Source: Bhargavaea ginsengi (GTDB lineage Bacteria > Bacillota > Bacilli > Bacillales_A > Planococcaceae). From it: DNA of 64,000 nucleotides. The stretch spans positions 487,376 through 551,375 of the forward strand of contig NZ_FNZF01000001.1 of assembly GCF_900109165.1 (NCBI RefSeq). The letters run 5' to 3'. A program made the position numbers and the translations under genes. The notes under the pieces were generated by a model that saw nothing but the letters and a program-made list of their open reading frames with translations, was not told the DNA's origin and made no database searches. The first letter of the stretch is position 1. The number at the start of each line of letters is the position of its first letter. Shown one piece after another: positions 33,576 to 42,118 of the stretch.

Positions 33576-35269
33576 GGTGAATTCACCCTCCTATTCCGGA
33601 TACGCAACAGCAGATGAGCCAGTCCGGCAATCGCTCCCATCAGAACCAAGACGACGGCCGAGTAGGCGGTAGAATGGGTCGTGTAGCCGGCCTGCTCAAA
33701 GTTGAAGATGATGATGCCGATCGTCTCGGAACCGCTTGACCAAAGAAGTGACGAGACGGTCAGTTCTGTAAGCGAAGTGAGCAGGACAAGCAGCGCTCCG
33801 CTCAGGATGCCGCCGGACAAAAGCGGCAGCAGGATTTTTCGCCACTTCTGTAGCGCTCCTGCACCCGAGATCCGGGCCGCTTCCTCCATGTCAGGCGATA
33901 CCTGCGCCATCGCGGTCATACTGCCGCGTACCTGGAGCACCATGAAGCGTGTGACATAGGCGATCAACAGGATCCCGGCGGTGCCGTAAATGCCCGGATT
34001 CCATCCGGGTAAGGGCTCCATCCAGGCAAAAATCATTGCAAGGCCGAGCACGATGCCCGGAAGCGCATACGGCAAGCCCACTGAAAGCTCGATATAGCGC
34101 AAGGTCCCTCCCGGCCTGCGTGTTCTGAAATACGCAATCGCCGTTCCAAAGACCAGACAGATCAGGGAAGCAGCCACCGCAAGTTTCAGGCTCGTGCCCA
34201 TGGCTTCAAACGACTTACCATAGTCGAACAGGACATACCGGTAATGGTCAAACGTCAGGTTTTCCGGCATGAACGGCAGGCCGTATGCCCGGATGACTGA
34301 CGTCTTCAGCATGGAAAGGAGCGGCACGATTCCGGTTCCGAGCACGAACAGCCAGAGCGCGGCCTCTACTAGCGGCCGCCTTTTTCCAAGGCGGACCCTC
34401 GGCTCAGTGTCCGGAGCTGCCGTCCCGTCCGTTGCCGATTTCCTCAGAAGCAGCCATTGGAGCAGAGTGCCGGCAAGCGCGACAATCGCCAGGATCACCG
34501 ACAGCGCGGCCGCCCGCGAGAATGCCCCCGGGCCGAAGCCGATGACTTCCTGGTAGATCGCCGTGCTCAAGACGGTGATGTTCGCCGGGATACCGAGAAA
34601 TGCCGGAATGCCGAAGTTATCGAGATTCGACAGGAATGCGATCATCGCGCTGCCGACAATACCCGGCAGCGCAAGCGGAAGCGTCACGCGGCGCAGCACA
34701 GTGAGGCTGCCGCCCCCTCCCGCCCGTGCCGCCCATTCCTGCTCCTTAGGGATGCGCCGGAGCACATTCGCCGTGAACAGGTGGACAAGCGGATAGTGGG
34801 TAATTCCGAGGACAAAAATGATGCCGCCCATGCTGTACAGGTTGATGTCCGCAAACGGGACGTCCGAGGCCAGCTGTGTCCAGGCAATCGTCACAATATA
34901 GCTTGGAATGATGAATGGCAGCAAGATCAGCACCTGCAGCACCTTCTTCATCCTGATGTCCGTATAGGCGGCGAGCCACGCTGTCGTCACTCCGAGCGCC
35001 AGAGAAAGACCCGTCGAACCCGCCGTGACGATCAGCGTGTTCAGAAGCATCGTCCACGTGCCGGATTCATTGAGAAGTGAGCGGTAATGGACAAGCGACA
35101 TCCCGCCCTCTTCCACGAAGCTCATATAAAACAGGCGGATGACCGGGACGACGAATAATAGCGTAACGAGCAGCACCGAAAGCCATAGCGGAACGTTCTT
35201 CAACAGAGAAGAGCGGCGTCCGGCCCCAGCCGCCTGCCGCCCTCCGTCATTCAGGGTGATCTGTGTCAT
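33572..35269 (-). CDS. ABC transporter permease, two-domain (FbpB/AfuB type)
   Basis: Membrane subunit of about 565 residues with two homologous permease halves of six helices each. The EAA-type loops are visible: EWAARAGGGGSLTVLRRVTLPLALPGIVG in the first half and EEAARISGAGALQKWRKILLPLLSGGI in the second. I start at the ATG after GGGGGCGGTACG, 13 nt behind the binding-protein stop; the frame is open 18 codons further upstream into that gene. Works with the ATPase and the binding protein. Confidence 0.92.
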   Translation of the reverse strand: MTQITLNDGGRQAAGAGRRSSLLKNVPLWLSVLLVTLLFVVPVIRLFYMSFVEEGGMSLVHYRSLLNESGTWTMLLNTLIVTAGSTGLSLALGVTTAWLAAYTDIRMKKVLQVLILLPFIIPSYIVTIAWTQLASDVPFADINLYSMGGIIFVLGITHYPLVHLFTANVLRRIPKEQEWAARAGGGGSLTVLRRVTLPLALPGIVGSAMIAFLSNLDNFGIPAFLGIPANITVLSTAIYQEVIGFGPGAFSRAAALSVILAIVALAGTLLQWLLLRKSATDGTAAPDTEPRVRLGKRRPLVEAALWLFVLGTGIVPLLSMLKTSVIRAYGLPFMPENLTFDHYRYVLFDYGKSFEAMGTSLKLAVAASLICLVFGTAIAYFRTRRPGGTLRYIELSVGLPYALPGIVLGLAMIFAWMEPLPGWNPGIYGTAGILLIAYVTRFMVLQVRGSMTAMAQVSPDMEEAARISGAGALQKWRKILLPLLSGGILSGALLVLLTSLTELTVSSLLWSSGSETIGIIIFNFEQAGYTTHSTAYSAVVLVLMGAIAGLAHLLLRIRNRRVNSP

Positions 35270-35282
35270 CGTACCGCCCCCA

Positions 35283-36302
35283 TTATTCTCCGAACAGTTC
35301 CTTGAACTCGCGCTTGTCGTCATTACGGCCGTTGCTCAGCTCGTCAAGCGGCGCGGTCAGGACGTTCATCTCGTCGATGGATTTCAGTCCTTCAGGTGCA
35401 TCGACACCTGTACGGATCGGTGTGTATCCGAGTTCTGACGCCAGCTTCTGGCCTTCTTCAGACAACACGAAATCGATGAACGCCTTTGCCGCGTCTTCAT
35501 TGTCCGTGTCCTTGATCATGCCGATCGGTTCCGTGATGACCGGTACACCCTCTTCCGGATAAACGAGGTCCACCGGCGACCCTTCCGCTTTGGCATTGGC
35601 GACGATATAGTCCACGACCATGCCGTATGTTTTCTCTCCGCTCTGGACCGCTTTCAGCGCCGCGCCATTCCCCTGGACGACTGATGTTCCGTTATCCTTC
35701 AATGCTTGATAGAAGGCCCAACCGAAGTTGTCCTGACGGGTGAAAACCCCTGCGTTGTAAGCGGCTGCCCCGCTATAGAGCGGGCTAGGCATGATTGCTT
35801 CTTCTTTCGAAGCGGTGTCCGTCAGCACATCCCATGAATCCGGCAGCTGTTCCGTTTTTTCCATGTTGACGGCGAGGACAGTCGCCATCACTTTCGTTCC
35901 TGTATATGTATGGTCCGGATCGACGAAGTCTTCAGGAATCGCTTCGAGCTCTCCCGATTCGTACGGTTGCAGAAGATCCTGCTCCTTAAGACCCTCGAAT
36001 GTTACGCTGTCGGCAACCAGAAGGACATCGGCCTGGACATCGCCGGCCTGCTCCTCCGCCAGCACCTTGCCGATGACTTCTTCCGTACCGGACCGGAAGA
36101 CGTTCACATCCACATCCGGATGCTGCTCATTAAACGCATTCACCAGCGCAGTCGCATCCGTATCCGGCTGGGACGTGTAAAAGTCGAGCGTACCGCTTAC
36201 TCCTCCGGCATCCGATTCTGATTCGGCATCCGTTCCCGAGCATGCGGCAAGCATCAGGCTTGCCGCAACCCCCATCGTCAGCATCGTCTTGTTCATCTTC
36301 AT
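35283..36302 (-). CDS. ABC transporter substrate-binding lipoprotein (Fe3+/hexose-phosphate/phosphonate type)
   Basis: Substrate receptor, 339 residues. Signal peptide with lipobox LMLAAC (Cys21), acidic linker, then the periplasmic-binding fold beginning LDFYTSQPDTDATALVNAFNEQ. Iron-binding members use a tandem Tyr-Tyr pair in the C-terminal half; I see none here (the region reads MPSPLYSGAAAYNAGVF and KTYGMVVDYIVANAKA). That fits relatives that bind phosphorylated ligands (AfuA, PhnS). Start overlaps the SurE stop as ATGA. Ligand is an inference from the operon. Confidence 0.85.
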   Translation of the reverse strand: MKMNKTMLTMGVAASLMLAACSGTDAESESDAGGVSGTLDFYTSQPDTDATALVNAFNEQHPDVDVNVFRSGTEEVIGKVLAEEQAGDVQADVLLVADSVTFEGLKEQDLLQPYESGELEAIPEDFVDPDHTYTGTKVMATVLAVNMEKTEQLPDSWDVLTDTASKEEAIMPSPLYSGAAAYNAGVFTRQDNFGWAFYQALKDNGTSVVQGNGAALKAVQSGEKTYGMVVDYIVANAKAEGSPVDLVYPEEGVPVITEPIGMIKDTDNEDAAKAFIDFVLSEEGQKLASELGYTPIRTGVDAPEGLKSIDEMNVLTAPLDELSNGRNDDKREFKELFGE

Positions 36303-37066
36303 CTCTGTTTTCCCCCTATCGGTGTGATCTGTTCTTCACTGTGACCGGCGGCAAGGCCGATCTTCGATACCGTTATGTACCCTTCCCGCAGAAGGTGGAA
36401 GTCACTGTCCGGCCGTGAAGGCTCGAGCCATGCCTGACGGTCCCGCAGCCAGTAGAGAACTCCGCCTTCCGGCTGGTCCGCCGTCATATGGCGGTATCGG
36501 TCCAGGGAAAAGTCAGGGACGGCTTCCGCGATTCCCGGGCAGGCCGACTCCGGGATGGCGGGCAGGTTGATATTCAGGAGGCCCTCGATCGCTCCCTCTT
36601 TTCTGAGACTGGACAGCGCCGCGTAGAACAGGCCCTTCGCCGCCCCAAAATCAGGCTCCGACGCATCGTGGCGGTCCAGTGAAACGGCAAGAGACGGAAT
36701 GCCTGTCAGGGAACCCTCTCTCGCCCCGCCGATCGTTCCGGAATAATGAATGTCTCTGCCGATATTGGCCCCTGCGTTAATGCCCGAAACTACACAGTCC
36801 GGCTTTTCTTCAAACAGGACACCGAGCGCCAGTTTCACGCAGTCCACAGGTGTACCGCCAACAATGGCGTAAGCCGGTACGTTTCCACCAAAAATCGTCA
36901 TCCGCTCCGCCTTGAGCGGTTTCCGGAGCGTGATGGAATGACTTGCCGCGCTCCGTTCCCCGTCCGGCGCCACCACCGTGACTTCTCCGAAATGCTGGAG
37001 TACGTCCACGGCAGCGGCCAGGCCCGGGGCAAAAATCCCGTCGTCATTCGTCACCAGGAATCTCAT
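36299..37066 (-). CDS. surE: SurE family 5'/3'-nucleotidase
   Basis: Metal-dependent phosphatase, 255 residues. All metal ligands of the family are present: Asp8 and Asp9 (TNDDG), Ser39 (ERSAAS) and Asn97 (SGINAGANIG). The active-site Gly/Thr loop GTIGGAREG is intact. SurE proteins remove phosphate from nucleoside monophosphates and some other esters. SurE is usually linked to stress or protein-repair genes; here it lies between an epimerase and an importer, overlapping both (23 and 4 nt). Probable role: release of phosphate from the imported compound. Confidence 0.92.
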   Translation of the reverse strand: MRFLVTNDDGIFAPGLAAAVDVLQHFGEVTVVAPDGERSAASHSITLRKPLKAERMTIFGGNVPAYAIVGGTPVDCVKLALGVLFEEKPDCVVSGINAGANIGRDIHYSGTIGGAREGSLTGIPSLAVSLDRHDASEPDFGAAKGLFYAALSSLRKEGAIEGLLNINLPAIPESACPGIAEAVPDFSLDRYRHMTADQPEGGVLYWLRDRQAWLEPSRPDSDFHLLREGYITVSKIGLAAGHSEEQITPIGGKQR

Positions 37067-37865
37067 GCATGATTTCCTCCATTCCGAATAACCCGTTCTT
37101 TTTCAGATACTCCACATTTTCTTTGAGCATTCCCGACTCCCCCAGATAATCGAATCCTTCAATCACCCGGATGATTTTCCGCTCGGCCGCTGCCCGGATG
37201 GCCGGCTTCACATCTATCTTTCCCTTGCCGAGTGGGACATGGAAGCGGTTGGCCGTGGCATCGCTGACATGAAGCTTGCCCACACGGCAGAGCGCATTCA
37301 TTTCAATAAACGGGGAACGCGAAAACGGCACATGCGCCGTGTCGACCGTTACCGTGACAAACGGCGAGCGGTGGCGGACAAGCCGGTTCATCGTCTCCGG
37401 TCCCGTGACCAGTTCCCGGTCCCGATCTTCCATCATCTCGACGGACAGGGGCACCCCTTCCCGGATTGCAATCCTCTCCAGCCGGTCAAGCGAATGCTGC
37501 ATTTTCTCGAGGTGCCATTCCGTCCAGCGCTCATTGACTGTGATCCGGCCCGGATGAATGGTCACATCTTCCGCGCCAAGGTCAGCAACCAGTGCGACCG
37601 AGCGCTCGATCTCCGCCAAGGACTGCTCTCGGATGCCCTCATTAAGCGAGCAGATGTTGAGGTCCCAGCTTGGCGCATGCAGAGTCAGGCCGAGCCCTGC
37701 ATCCATGAGCACTTCCTTTACTGCATTTATCCGGAACCCCGAAAAACGGAACTGTTCTGTCCACAGTTCGACACCGTCGAGGCCTGCGGCCGTGAACTTG
37801 TCCGCGATCTGTCGGATCGTCCCGCCCCAGAGAAGTGTCGAGGATCCATACCAGTCCCTGCTCAT
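37044..37865 (-). CDS. TIM-barrel sugar phosphate isomerase/epimerase family protein
   Basis: A 273-residue protein of the AP endonuclease 2-like TIM-barrel superfamily. Typical features: GLDGVELWTEQFRFSG early in the barrel, LTLHAPSWDLNICS, VTIHPGRITVNERW with a metal-ligand His, SVEMMEDRDREL with the Glu ligand, and VTVDTAHVPFSRSPFI. The family includes xylose-isomerase-like epimerases and phosphodiester-acting enzymes. Start overlaps the PHP gene stop (ATGA); end overlaps surE by 23 nt. Reaction unknown. Confidence 0.85.
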   Translation of the reverse strand: MSRDWYGSSTLLWGGTIRQIADKFTAAGLDGVELWTEQFRFSGFRINAVKEVLMDAGLGLTLHAPSWDLNICSLNEGIREQSLAEIERSVALVADLGAEDVTIHPGRITVNERWTEWHLEKMQHSLDRLERIAIREGVPLSVEMMEDRDRELVTGPETMNRLVRHRSPFVTVTVDTAHVPFSRSPFIEMNALCRVGKLHVSDATANRFHVPLGKGKIDVKPAIRAAAERKIIRVIEGFDYLGESGMLKENVEYLKKNGLFGMEEIMHEIPGDE

Positions 37866-38698
37866 CGTGACACCTCAGAGACCGGCATGATCTGGCTGAG
37901 CCAGCTGTGCACATCCTCTTTGTCGTAATCGACGGAACCCGGCAGCTGCGGATTGCGCGTGACCTCACCGTGGAAGTCGCTGCCTACGCTTTTCAGGAGC
38001 CCAAGCCGTTCCGACTCTGCCCACCACTGGACCGTCTCCAGTTCGGAGTGGCCGGCATAATACACTTCAATGCCGTCAAGCCCTTCATCCGCGACACGAT
38101 CAATGCTGAAACCGAACCGGTAAACTCCCGGGTGTGCGAGGAAGGCGAAGCCGCCGCACTCATGAATCAGGGAAATCGCCTCTTCGGATGAAAACGTTTC
38201 GCGCTCCACATAGCCGGGGCTTCCTGATGCGAGCAGCCTGTCGAACGCTTCTTCTACATCATGGAAATACCGGTGCTCCACGAGGACTTTGGCAATATGC
38301 GTCCTTACGATCACGCCGCCTTCAGCTTTGGACCGGCAGTCTTCCCAGCAGATGTCGTAGCCCATCCGGTTCAGACGCCGAACGATTTTCCGGCTCCAAG
38401 ACTCGCGTTCCTGACGGCGCCACTCGCAGTGCGCAGTCATCAGCGGATGGTCCGGGTCAAAGCCGTAGCCGAGTATGTGCAGTTCGCCGTTCGGTCCGTA
38501 CGTGTTCAGCTCGATTCCCGGCATCACCCGTACGCCTGTACGCTCTTCATGAACTTTCGCTTCCGAATAAGCGCCAACCGAGTCATGGTCCGTGATGGCG
38601 ATACAGGAAAGTCCCTGGATTGCTGCCAAATCCATCAGTCCGCGCGGGGTCCGTTCTCCGTCCGAAAACACCGAGTGCATATGCAGGTCCACCTTCAT
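37862..38698 (-). CDS. PHP domain phosphoesterase (YciV/TrpH-like)
   Basis: First gene of the six-gene operon, 278 residues. PHP metal motifs in order: DLHMHSVFSDG at the N-terminus, AITDHDSVGAY, GIELNTYG, the YciV-type RTHIAKVLVEHRYF, FLAHPGVYRF and the C-terminal GSDFHGEV. YciV (RNase AM) relatives release 3'-phosphate from nucleoside 3',5'-bisphosphates; related PHP enzymes act on cyclic or diester sugar phosphates. ATG 38698 has GGAGG 8 nt upstream. The promoter carries PhoP-box hexamers. Confidence 0.88.
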   Translation of the reverse strand: MKVDLHMHSVFSDGERTPRGLMDLAAIQGLSCIAITDHDSVGAYSEAKVHEERTGVRVMPGIELNTYGPNGELHILGYGFDPDHPLMTAHCEWRRQERESWSRKIVRRLNRMGYDICWEDCRSKAEGGVIVRTHIAKVLVEHRYFHDVEEAFDRLLASGSPGYVERETFSSEEAISLIHECGGFAFLAHPGVYRFGFSIDRVADEGLDGIEVYYAGHSELETVQWWAESERLGLLKSVGSDFHGEVTRNPQLPGSVDYDKEDVHSWLSQIMPVSEVSR

Positions 38699-38730
38699 CC
38701 GAAGCACCTCCTGTGATTAACTCCGATTTC

Positions 38731-38794
38731 ATCTTAACGCCCGAATGTTTTCAGAATGTTAAGCTGCTGTTGAAGTTCGTAAAGGAACGGTTAA
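38731..38794 (-). promoter_or_regulatory. PhoP-box row and -10 of the organophosphate operon
   Basis: On the minus strand five hexamers like TT(A/C/T)A(C/T)A follow at 11, 10, 11 and 11 nt steps: TTAACC (38794-38789), TTTACG (38783-38778), TCAACA (38773-38768), TTAACA (38762-38757), AAAACA (38751-38746). A -10 TAAGAT is at 38736-38731. This puts the row at about -70 to -22, where PhoP binds at activated B. subtilis Pho promoters. There is no good -35, as expected for a PhoP-dependent promoter. Confidence 0.72.
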
Positions 38795-38836
38795 GATGGG
38801 AATATGTCGGGCTTCACCTTTTTCGGGCCGACTTGT

Positions 38837-38892
38837 GAGTTTGAAGATTAGGCAGCCGAGTTTGAAGATTAAAGGCCAATATGTGAAAAGTA
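38837..38892. repeat. 21-nt array C (core GAGTTTGAAGATTA)
   Basis: Two units begin at 38837 and 38858 with an identical 14-nt core; a decayed third (8 of 14) begins at 38879. Lies between the Pho promoter and the next operon's terminator; the rest of that gap is empty. Confidence 0.65.
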
Positions 38893-38919
38893 GTTAGCCG
38901 CCCCCTTAAATGCACACAG

Positions 38920-38954
38920 AAAAACCCGGGTCAGCCGCTCTGACCCGGGTTTTG
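38920..38954 (-). terminator. Terminator of the LIV/KAS operon, overlapping its last gene
   Basis: Perfect 13-bp stem (38921-38933 with 38941-38953) that includes the stop codon and last few codons of the acyl-CoA ligase; minus-strand T-run follows. T-runs exist on both sides. Confidence 0.88.
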
Positions 38955-40445
38955 CATTTCTTCCTTTTTCAATTCTTCCGCCATGGCAGACAACCGCTTT
39001 TTATCGATTTTCCCGATATCGGTCTTCGGCAGCTCTTCCACAAAGAAGAAATCTTTGGGCACCTTATAGCTTCCGAGCGTCCGCGCGCAGTGGCTCAGCA
39101 GTTCTTCGGTTTTGGGAACGTTCGCCGGATGGGCCACGACAAACGCCACGACCCGCTCCCCCCACTTCCGGTCGGCAGTTCCAATGACCGCAATTTCCTT
39201 GACTCCGTCATGGCTGATCAGGCACTGCTCGACCTCCTGCGGGTAGATGTTCTCCCCACCTGAGATGATCATTTCCTTTTTCCGGCCGACGATAAAGTGG
39301 TCCCCTTCTTCATCACGGCTGGCAAGGTCGCCTGTGCTGAACCAGCCATCCCGCAAGGAATCTCGGGTAGCCTCATCATTGTTCCAATAATGGGAGAACA
39401 GGTGGCGGCCCCGCAGTTGGAGTTCTCCCACTTCACCGGAGCTGCACAGTCTTCCTTGTGCGTCGACGATGCGGACTTCATTGAACTGCATGCTTTTCCC
39501 GACGGCTCCCCTTTTCTTCATTGCCGTATCGGCATCGATGATGAAATTATTCGGGCCTGCTTCCGTCATGCCGTACCCTTCCCTGAAGCGGACGCCCTTT
39601 TTCCGGTAGGCATCGTACACGGTTGAAGGGCACGGCGCGCCTCCGGACAGGAAGACATCAACAGAGGGAAAGTCGGTTTCCCAGAACAATTCGGTATCAA
39701 GCATCGCCTGGTGCATCGTCGGGACAAACAGGGAAATGGTCGTCCGGTGGTCATTTAGCGCCCGTATCGCCTCTTCCGGATCGAACTTCCGGCCGATGAC
39801 GACGGTACCGCCGGCCATAAGAACCGGGAGGCTAAGTGCATTCAGGCCGCCAGTGTGGAAAAGCGGCATGTAGTTGAGCGTGCAATCGCGACCCGACAGA
39901 TTCCAGCTGATGATTGTGTTGATGGCGTTCCAGTTGACCGATTCGAATGTGAGCACAACCCCTTTGGGGCGCCCCGTCGTCCCTCCCGTATAAATCATCA
40001 TCCACGGATCATCCAGGCGGCTCGGTACGTGTTCTGAACGGAGGTTCGCGGATGTTGCCTGGCCGGAATCAAGCGGGCCGAATGGAACGCCGAGCCCGGC
40101 TGCACGGCCGGCGTGGTCGTCATCGTGCAGCAAAATCGACGGCCCGCTGTCGCCCACAATGTACCGGAGCTCGCTTTCACTGAGCCGCCAGTTCATCGGT
40201 ACGTAAATCAGCCCCCTGCCTGCGCAGGCAAACAGCACGGCGAACAGGTCGATCCGGTTATGTGACAATACCGCGACCCGCTCCCCTTTCCGGAGACCGG
40301 CCGAACGGAACCGTTCCATATAGGCGGCCGTCCTGCCGGCAAGCTCCCCATAGGACCAGCGCTGTCCGGTATGTACATCGACAAGGGCCGTGCTGTCCGG
40401 CGTGATTTCCGCCCGCTTCATGATCCATCCGTGATCCGGGTACAT
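38931..40445 (-). CDS. Acyl-CoA synthetase (AMP-forming) of the LIV/KAS operon
   Basis: ANL-superfamily ligase, 504 residues. P-loop YTGGTTGRPKGVVLT (Ser replaced by Gly in the usual TSGTTG), REGYGMTEAGPN, hinge FSTGDLASRDEEGDHFIVGRKKEMI, and the catalytic Lys in PKTDIGKIDKKRL. AAGGAGG 8 nt before the ATG. Last gene of the operon, 18 nt after the SDR. Probably activates the acid that the LIV importer brings in, or a breakdown product of it. It is only about 37% of the window away from the other ligase gene and clearly a distinct paralogue. Confidence 0.9.
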   Translation of the reverse strand: MYPDHGWIMKRAEITPDSTALVDVHTGQRWSYGELAGRTAAYMERFRSAGLRKGERVAVLSHNRIDLFAVLFACAGRGLIYVPMNWRLSESELRYIVGDSGPSILLHDDDHAGRAAGLGVPFGPLDSGQATSANLRSEHVPSRLDDPWMMIYTGGTTGRPKGVVLTFESVNWNAINTIISWNLSGRDCTLNYMPLFHTGGLNALSLPVLMAGGTVVIGRKFDPEEAIRALNDHRTTISLFVPTMHQAMLDTELFWETDFPSVDVFLSGGAPCPSTVYDAYRKKGVRFREGYGMTEAGPNNFIIDADTAMKKRGAVGKSMQFNEVRIVDAQGRLCSSGEVGELQLRGRHLFSHYWNNDEATRDSLRDGWFSTGDLASRDEEGDHFIVGRKKEMIISGGENIYPQEVEQCLISHDGVKEIAVIGTADRKWGERVVAFVVAHPANVPKTEELLSHCARTLGSYKVPKDFFFVEELPKTDIGKIDKKRLSAMAEELKKEEMQNPGQSG

Positions 40446-40463
40446 TCCGCTCTCCTCCTTTTG

Positions 40464-41204
40464 TTACATCATGATGCCGCCGTCCACCTGGAGCACATGG
40501 CCGTGCACATAGGCGGATTCATCCGAAGCCAGGAACAGATAGGCATTCGCAATATCTTCCGGTTGGCCGAGCCGCCTGAGAGATATGCCGCCTTCCATCT
40601 GCTCAATCACCTTCTCCGGCATTTTGGCGACCATCGCCGTCATTGTGAAGCCCGGGGCGACGGCGTTGACATTGATGCCCTTGCGGCCGAGCTCTTTTGC
40701 CCACGTCTTCGTCATGCCGACAACCGCCGCTTTGGACGCGGCGTAGTTGGTCTGCCCAAAGTTGCCGTAGACGCCGCTTACAGACGAAGTGTTGATGATC
40801 TTGCCGCTTCCCTGCTCCGTCATATGGGCCGCGACTGCCTGCGTGCAGTTGAAGACACCTGTCAGATTGACATCAAGCACCTGCTGCCACTGTTCTGCGG
40901 TCATCTTCATGAGCGTCGCATCCCTTGTGATGCCGGCATTGTTGACAAGCACGTCTATACGTCCGGAGACGCTCAGCGTCTCCTTCACCATCTGGTCGAC
41001 ACTTTCACGGTCGGCGACGTTCACACGGATAAACCGGACGTCCAGGCCGTCTGCCTTTAGCTGCTCTTCCGCTTCCCGGCCCGCCTGTTCGTCAAAATCA
41101 GCCAGGATGACCCTGGCCCCTTCTTCCGCAAAGCGTCTGCCGGCGGCAAGACCGATACCGTTCGCGCCGCCCGTGATGATCGCTGTTTTCCCTTCAAGCC
41201 TCAT
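40464..41204 (-). CDS. SDR family 3-oxoacyl reductase (FabG/PhaB-like)
   Basis: NAD(P)-dependent reductase of 246 residues with canonical motifs: TGGANGIG at the cofactor site, NNAGITRDATLMKM, catalytic Ser in INTSSVSG and Tyr/Lys in TNYAASKAAVVG; C-terminal VLQVDGGIMM. NNAGITRD is common in FabG and acetoacetyl-CoA reductases (PhaB). Overlaps the hydrolase end by 11 nt, GAAGGTGA upstream. In the operon it likely reduces or oxidises a 3-oxo or 3-hydroxy acyl intermediate. Confidence 0.9.
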   Translation of the reverse strand: MRLEGKTAIITGGANGIGLAAGRRFAEEGARVILADFDEQAGREAEEQLKADGLDVRFIRVNVADRESVDQMVKETLSVSGRIDVLVNNAGITRDATLMKMTAEQWQQVLDVNLTGVFNCTQAVAAHMTEQGSGKIINTSSVSGVYGNFGQTNYAASKAAVVGMTKTWAKELGRKGINVNAVAPGFTMTAMVAKMPEKVIEQMEGGISLRRLGQPEDIANAYLFLASDESAYVHGHVLQVDGGIMM

Positions 41205-42102
41205 GCTGCTTCACCTTCTCTGCCAAGAATGTTTCAATGGATTTCTTTAGTCCGTCCAGGTCATCGACCAGCGGGGAGTGGCCGTTGTCTTCCAGGGAGA
41301 CGAACACCGCATTGTCCCCGAGGTCCGCCATGATTTCATCCGCCATCTCCTTGGTGACTACCAGGTCCCGGTCACCGCGCAGGACGAGGACTGGTATCCG
41401 GATGTCCTTTGCCTGATCGGTCCCTTCCGTCAGTCCATTGTGGGCGTTGCTGATGTTGAACGTATTCAGCGCGTGATATACGTCGGCCAGATTCCGCTGT
41501 GTCAGCATGTCGTCGACATACATGTCATAGCGTTCCGGATCCGGCTGCCGCTTTGTATAGATCGCCGCATTCCAGACCGCTTTCAGACCATCCCTGTTTT
41601 TCGTATCGTACAGCTCTTGCATCGGCTTCGTCTTAGCCGGGTCCGCTTCGATTTCTTCGATGGTCCGGAGACGCTTTTCCGGATCCGGGCTCCCGTCCGG
41701 TTTCACGCCGTAGAACGGATACCCCCGTGTCGAGGCAGAAGCCAGGAGGACCAGTTTTTGGACCGGGTCCGGGTGGTCTGCCGTGAACTGCATCGCCACC
41801 GCTCCGCCCGTCGACCAGCCCGCCAGGCTGAACTTCTCGAGGCCGAGCTGTTGCGTGAAGTCATGCAGGTCCTCCGAGAAATCCCTGATGGATGTGATCC
41901 TCTTATTGTAGGAGGATTCGCCAAACCCCCTCAGATCCGGCGCAATGACCGTGTACATCGGATCGAGCGCATCAATCAGGATGTCCCAGTGCTTCGAGGA
42001 TGTCATGTTTCCGTGGACCAGCACGATGACTTCATCACCGCCCGGCCGCTCCCTGTAGGTGATCGTCTCGCCGTTTCCGAGTCTGACTTCTTTTAAAGCC
42101 AA
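41194..42102 (-). CDS. Alpha/beta hydrolase
   Basis: A 302-residue alpha/beta-hydrolase. Oxyanion HGNMTSS (His30-Gly31), nucleophile Ser97 in AGWSTGGAV, Asp in LRGDRDLVV and His in DNGHSPLVD complete a Ser-Asp-His triad. The Ser nucleophile separates it from OleB-type and dehalogenase-type relatives, which use Asp. A cap domain is inserted at about residues 130-210. TTG start with GGGGGA upstream. Could be a thioesterase, esterase or C-C hydrolase; the substrate is unknown. Confidence 0.87.
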   Translation of the reverse strand: MALKEVRLGNGETITYRERPGGDEVIVLVHGNMTSSKHWDILIDALDPMYTVIAPDLRGFGESSYNKRITSIRDFSEDLHDFTQQLGLEKFSLAGWSTGGAVAMQFTADHPDPVQKLVLLASASTRGYPFYGVKPDGSPDPEKRLRTIEEIEADPAKTKPMQELYDTKNRDGLKAVWNAAIYTKRQPDPERYDMYVDDMLTQRNLADVYHALNTFNISNAHNGLTEGTDQAKDIRIPVLVLRGDRDLVVTKEMADEIMADLGDNAVFVSLEDNGHSPLVDDLDGLKKSIETFLAEKVKQHEA

Positions 42103-42118
42103 TCCAAATTCCCCCTTG

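Noticed and set aside
35283-36302. Ferric iron-binding protein FbpA
   Set aside because: Name would follow from family similarity, but no tandem Tyr pair is seen and no Fur box was found; operon partners act on phosphate esters.
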